Assembly: GCA_018623195.1 (NCBI GenBank) | Contig: JAAZVY010000002.1 | Coordinates: 20,446-84,445, forward strand | Reading direction: 5' to 3' | Source of the DNA: Flavobacteriaceae bacterium | Lineage (GTDB): Bacteria; Bacteroidota; Bacteroidia; Flavobacteriales; Flavobacteriaceae | DNA: 64,000 bases | In this document: positions 61,065 to 64,000 of the stretch, piece after piece | How the letters are laid out: every line of letters begins with the position of its first letter | Position numbering within the stretch: the first letter of the stretch is position 1 | Notes under the pieces: model-generated | What the model saw: only the letters and a program-made list of their open reading frames with translations | The model's database searches: none | Told to the model about the DNA's origin: nothing | Program-made: the position numbers and the translations under genes

Positions 61065-63647
61065 TTATAGCTTTCCTAATCGTTTTTTGATCGATTCTAG
61101 GGTAACCAAGGCTTCTACAGGGGTTAAGGAGTTTACGTCAATATCCATCAATTCTTCCTTGATTTCTAGCAAAACGGGGTCGTCTAATTGGATAAAACTA
61201 AGTTGCATTTCTCCAGAGTTACTAGATAGGGTTGCCTGTTTTTCTTGACGATCTCCGCTTTTTTCTAAGTTTTTAAGAACTTTTTGAGCTTGTTGTAAAA
61301 GAGTTGCAGGCATTCCAGCCATTTTAGCGACATGAATTCCGAAGCTATGTTCTGATCCGCCTGGTAATAGCTTTCTTAAGAATAGCACATGGTCTTTACT
61401 TTCCTTCACTGCCACGTGATAATTTTTGACTCTTTCGTAAGAGTCTGTCATTTGATTCAATTCATGGTAGTGTGTGGCGAAAAGAGTTTTGGGTCGATCC
61501 TTGCTCTCGTGTAAGTAAGTGGCAATAGCCCAAGCAATGGATATTCCGTCATAGGTGCTGGTACCACGTCCTATTTCGTCCATTAGAACGAGACTCCTTG
61601 GGCTTAAATTATTGATGATCGCGGCAGTCTCATTCATTTCGACCATGAAAGTCGATTCGCCCTTACTGAGGTTGTCACTAGCACCGACACGTGTGAAAAG
61701 TTTGTCGGTGATCCCCATTTCTGCATCGCTTGCGGGAATAAATGACCCTGACTGGGCCAAAATTACACACAGAGCGGTTTGACGTAGGATCGCTGACTTA
61801 CCGCTCATATTAGGCCCGGTAATCATCATGATCTGTTGCTTTTGATCATCTAATAATACATCATTCGCGATATAGCTTTGATCATGGGGTAGACGTTGTT
61901 CAATGACAGGGTGTCTGGCTTCCTTTATCGATAGAGTAAAGGAATCGTTTAGCTTTGGTCGATGGTAGTTATAAGCTTTTGCGATGTAGGCAAAGTTCGA
62001 TAGACAGTCAATACTTGCAATTTCATTAGATAATTGCTGCATTGAACTAATATTAGGCTGTAGGTCTTCAACAAGCTGGGAATAGAGCTCTTGTTCTAAG
62101 ATCTGAATTCGCGCCTCTGCCGAAGAGATCTTACTTTCATATTCTTTGAGCTCTTCTGTGATATAGCGTTCTGCATTGACAAGGGTTTGTTTTCGAATCC
62201 ACTCTTCAGGAACCTTATCCTTATGGGTGTTTCGCACCTCGATATAATATCCGAAAACGTTATTTGATGCAATTTTTAAAGAGGTGATTCCTGTTCTTTC
62301 GATTTCTCTTTCGAGTAATGCATTAAGGTGATCATGTCCTTTTTCTGACAGTGATCGTAGCTCATCGAGTTCTTCGCTTACTCCGGTTCTAATCACACCT
62401 CCCTTTGAGACTAGTACTGGAGGGTTTTCTTCTAAACGTGAATCGAGTAATTCGGTGATAGCGGTTACTGTCTGATCATCAATAGAGGAGTGATAAGAAT
62501 TAGACTCTAAGAGTGTTGATAGTTCTAAGACGTTGTGCAAAGATGAGGACAGTGCTTTAAGCTCTTTAGGATGTACACGTGCTGCTGCAATTCGTGCTAC
62601 CACTCGTTCAATATCAATGCATTTAGATAAAGTAGAGCGAACCGATTCAAAAAGATTTTCTTTCTGCAGCTCTGAAACTTTTTGGTGGCGCTTTTCGATA
62701 TGCTCTCGATCAGTAAGGGGTAGGCCAATCCATCTTTTTAGAAGTCGACCGCCCATGGCTGTCTGTGTATGATCGATGATGTCAATTAATGCGGTTCCTC
62801 CCGGTTGTAGCGGATGAAAGAGTTCTAAATTGCGAATACTGAAATGATCTAGCCAAAGTGTACCGTCAGGGCTAATTCGTCGAATGGTCTGGATGTGTCC
62901 TAGTTTGTCATTTCGAGTTTCACCTAAGTAGTGAAGAATGGCTCCTGCACTAATGATACTATCAACCTTATTGTCTAAGCCAAAACCAGTGAGATTATGG
63001 GTTTTAAAGTGAGACAACAGTTTTTCATTAGCGAAGCTCTCACTAAAAATCCAAGATTCTAAAGTAAATAAGGGTTTGCCTTGAAGGGATTCTTGAAGTT
63101 GGTTTCGCTGAGGCTTTGAAATAAGAATTTCAGAAGGATTAAATTGAGTTAATAATTTTAGAATGTAAGATTCAGAACCTTCAGCGACTGAGAATTCACC
63201 GGTTGATACATCGGCTAACGCCAATGCATAATTCTTCTCGCCTTTATAAATAGCGGCTAAAAAATTGTTTGTCTTCGAATCGAGTAGCTCACTTTCATAA
63301 GTGACTCCTGGAGTGATGATTTCTGTGATTCCTCTTTTTACGATTCCTTTGGTTTGACTCGCGTCTTCTAACTGATCACAGATAGCCACTCGTTCTCCGG
63401 CCTTCACTAGCTTATACAAATAGGTGTTTAAGGCGTGATGCGGAAATCCAGCGAGTGGAGTTTGGTCACCTCCATTGTTTCGAGCAGTGAGAACAATCCC
63501 CAGTATTTTGGCTGTTTTTTCAGCATCAGAACCAAAGGTTTCATAGAAGTCTCCAACTCTGAATAGAAGTAGTGCGGTAGGATGCTTTGCTTTTATTGCA
63601 TCGTACTGTTGCATCAGTGGGGTAGTGCTCTTTTTGTTTTTTGCCAT
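61065..63647 (-). CDS. mutS: DNA mismatch repair protein MutS
   Basis: This 860-residue ATPase recognises mismatches. The N-terminal mismatch-binding domain shows PLMQQYDAIKAKHPTALLLF and VGDFYETFGSDAEKTA (the Phe-x-Glu wedge is in this stretch). The C-terminal ATPase has GPNMSGKSAILRQTAL (Walker A), VLMDEIGRGTSTYDG and FATHYHEL. Length and layout are standard. It is divergent from a TrmH-family methyltransferase gene 15 bases away, a neighbour pair common in flavobacteria as I recall. Confidence 0.97.
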   Translation of the reverse strand: MAKNKKSTTPLMQQYDAIKAKHPTALLLFRVGDFYETFGSDAEKTAKILGIVLTARNNGGDQTPLAGFPHHALNTYLYKLVKAGERVAICDQLEDASQTKGIVKRGITEIITPGVTYESELLDSKTNNFLAAIYKGEKNYALALADVSTGEFSVAEGSESYILKLLTQFNPSEILISKPQRNQLQESLQGKPLFTLESWIFSESFANEKLLSHFKTHNLTGFGLDNKVDSIISAGAILHYLGETRNDKLGHIQTIRRISPDGTLWLDHFSIRNLELFHPLQPGGTALIDIIDHTQTAMGGRLLKRWIGLPLTDREHIEKRHQKVSELQKENLFESVRSTLSKCIDIERVVARIAAARVHPKELKALSSSLHNVLELSTLLESNSYHSSIDDQTVTAITELLDSRLEENPPVLVSKGGVIRTGVSEELDELRSLSEKGHDHLNALLEREIERTGITSLKIASNNVFGYYIEVRNTHKDKVPEEWIRKQTLVNAERYITEELKEYESKISSAEARIQILEQELYSQLVEDLQPNISSMQQLSNEIASIDCLSNFAYIAKAYNYHRPKLNDSFTLSIKEARHPVIEQRLPHDQSYIANDVLLDDQKQQIMMITGPNMSGKSAILRQTALCVILAQSGSFIPASDAEMGITDKLFTRVGASDNLSKGESTFMVEMNETAAIINNLSPRSLVLMDEIGRGTSTYDGISIAWAIATYLHESKDRPKTLFATHYHELNQMTDSYERVKNYHVAVKESKDHVLFLRKLLPGGSEHSFGIHVAKMAGMPATLLQQAQKVLKNLEKSGDRQEKQATLSSNSGEMQLSFIQLDDPVLLEIKEELMDIDVNSLTPVEALVTLESIKKRLGKL

Positions 63648-63654
63648 AGCTTTG
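63647..63654 (+). promoter_or_regulatory. -7 element of the TrmH-family gene, overlapping the mutS start
   Basis: TAGCTTTG on the plus strand overlaps the first base of the mutS start codon and lies 8 bases before the ATG at 63663, giving a very short leader. No clear -33 box. Confidence 0.4.
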
Positions 63655-63662
63655 TCGAAAAT

Positions 63663-64000
63663 ATGAAAACTCCCTTTATTAAAACCGAAAATCAGGCATT
63701 AGGTCGACCCGATATCGATACTTTTAAGTCGATCGATAAACGTTTTGTAGTTGTACTTGATGAGGTTAGAAGTGCCCATAACGTAGGATCTATCTTTAGA
63801 AGTTCTGATGCCTTTCTAGTTGAAGAGTTAATGTTATGTGGAATTACGCCAACTCCACCGAGTAAGGAAATACGTAAAACAGCTCTGGGAGCTGAGCAAA
63901 GTGTAGCATGGAGTAAATGGCCTTCAACTCTAGAAGCTATCGACGAGTTAAAGAAGCAAGATTATCAGATATGGGCGATTGAACAGGCTTCCTCAGCCAC
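63663..64000 (+). CDS. TrmH/SpoU-family RNA methyltransferase, N-terminal part (runs off the right edge)
   Basis: An open frame from the ATG at 63663 continues for 112 codons to the window end. DKRFVVVLDEVRSAHNVGSI followed by FRSSDAF is motif 1 of SPOUT methyltransferases of the TrmH type (Asn for ribose 2'-O methylation), and CGITPTPPSKEIRKTALGAE follows as usual. The target (tRNA position 18 or rRNA) cannot be told from the fragment. Divergent from mutS. Confidence 0.9.
   Translation, partial: MKTPFIKTENQALGRPDIDTFKSIDKRFVVVLDEVRSAHNVGSIFRSSDAFLVEELMLCGITPTPPSKEIRKTALGAEQSVAWSKWPSTLEAIDELKKQDYQIWAIEQASSA

Overview
The window reads as a chromosomal segment of a member of Bacteroidota, most likely order Flavobacteriales. 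The evidence is: an alternative complex III operon (actABCDEF) followed by cytochrome oxidase genes; sprA (type IX secretion/gliding) between ruvA and gcvH; a DUF2723 glycosyltransferase-like protein; Bacteroidota-type promoters (TTTG at -33, TAnnTTTG at -7); and almost no Shine-Dalgarno sequences. Genus cannot be told from this window.

Layout. 1-983: 5' part of a DUF2723 membrane protein (minus). 1076-1150: tRNA-Gln with its own promoter and terminator. 1228-5655: rimP-nusA-infB, with a convergent SPOR-like gene. 6255-17592: actA-F plus coxB and coxA, an electron path from menaquinol through alternative complex III to an aa3-type oxidase. 17678-30982: ruvB, queG, a sodium:solute symporter, a malic enzyme/phosphotransacetylase fusion, ruvA and the 2216-residue SprA. 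31036-37785: gcvH, a VanZ-like gene, a TonB-like gene, then ctaB, two oxidase subunit III genes, subunit IV and copper-insertion genes (SCO, DUF420), which complete the oxidase set.

37893-41774 is an accessory, AT-rich island and the most interesting part. It encodes a small HTH protein, a 47-codon ORF, a secreted orphan, a class I isoprenoid-synthase-like protein, an M50 metalloprotease with a PqqD-like N-terminus, a 47-residue peptide with a double-glycine leader, a 28-residue hydrophobic micropeptide and a stand-alone C39 leader peptidase. It lies directly upstream of a MacAB-TolC type exporter (41875-47644). I read it as a candidate peptide maturation and export system (bacteriocin or signal peptide), possibly with prenylation. 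No experiment or database search supports this yet.

47669-64000 returns to housekeeping genes: tsaB; the minus-strand operon nfuA-DUF255-mscS; fabD; a non-canonical Nramp transporter; an alpha/beta hydrolase; ppc; a SAM-I riboswitch with metY and a metX-like gene; tRNA-Leu and tRNA-Gly (minus); mutS (minus); and the start of a TrmH-family methyltransferase. Two transcription terminators lie inside the coding sequence of convergent neighbours. The only gene-free stretch over 300 bases, 60677-61064, holds the two tRNAs and their terminators. I saw no insertion sequence, CRISPR array, rRNA or replication origin.
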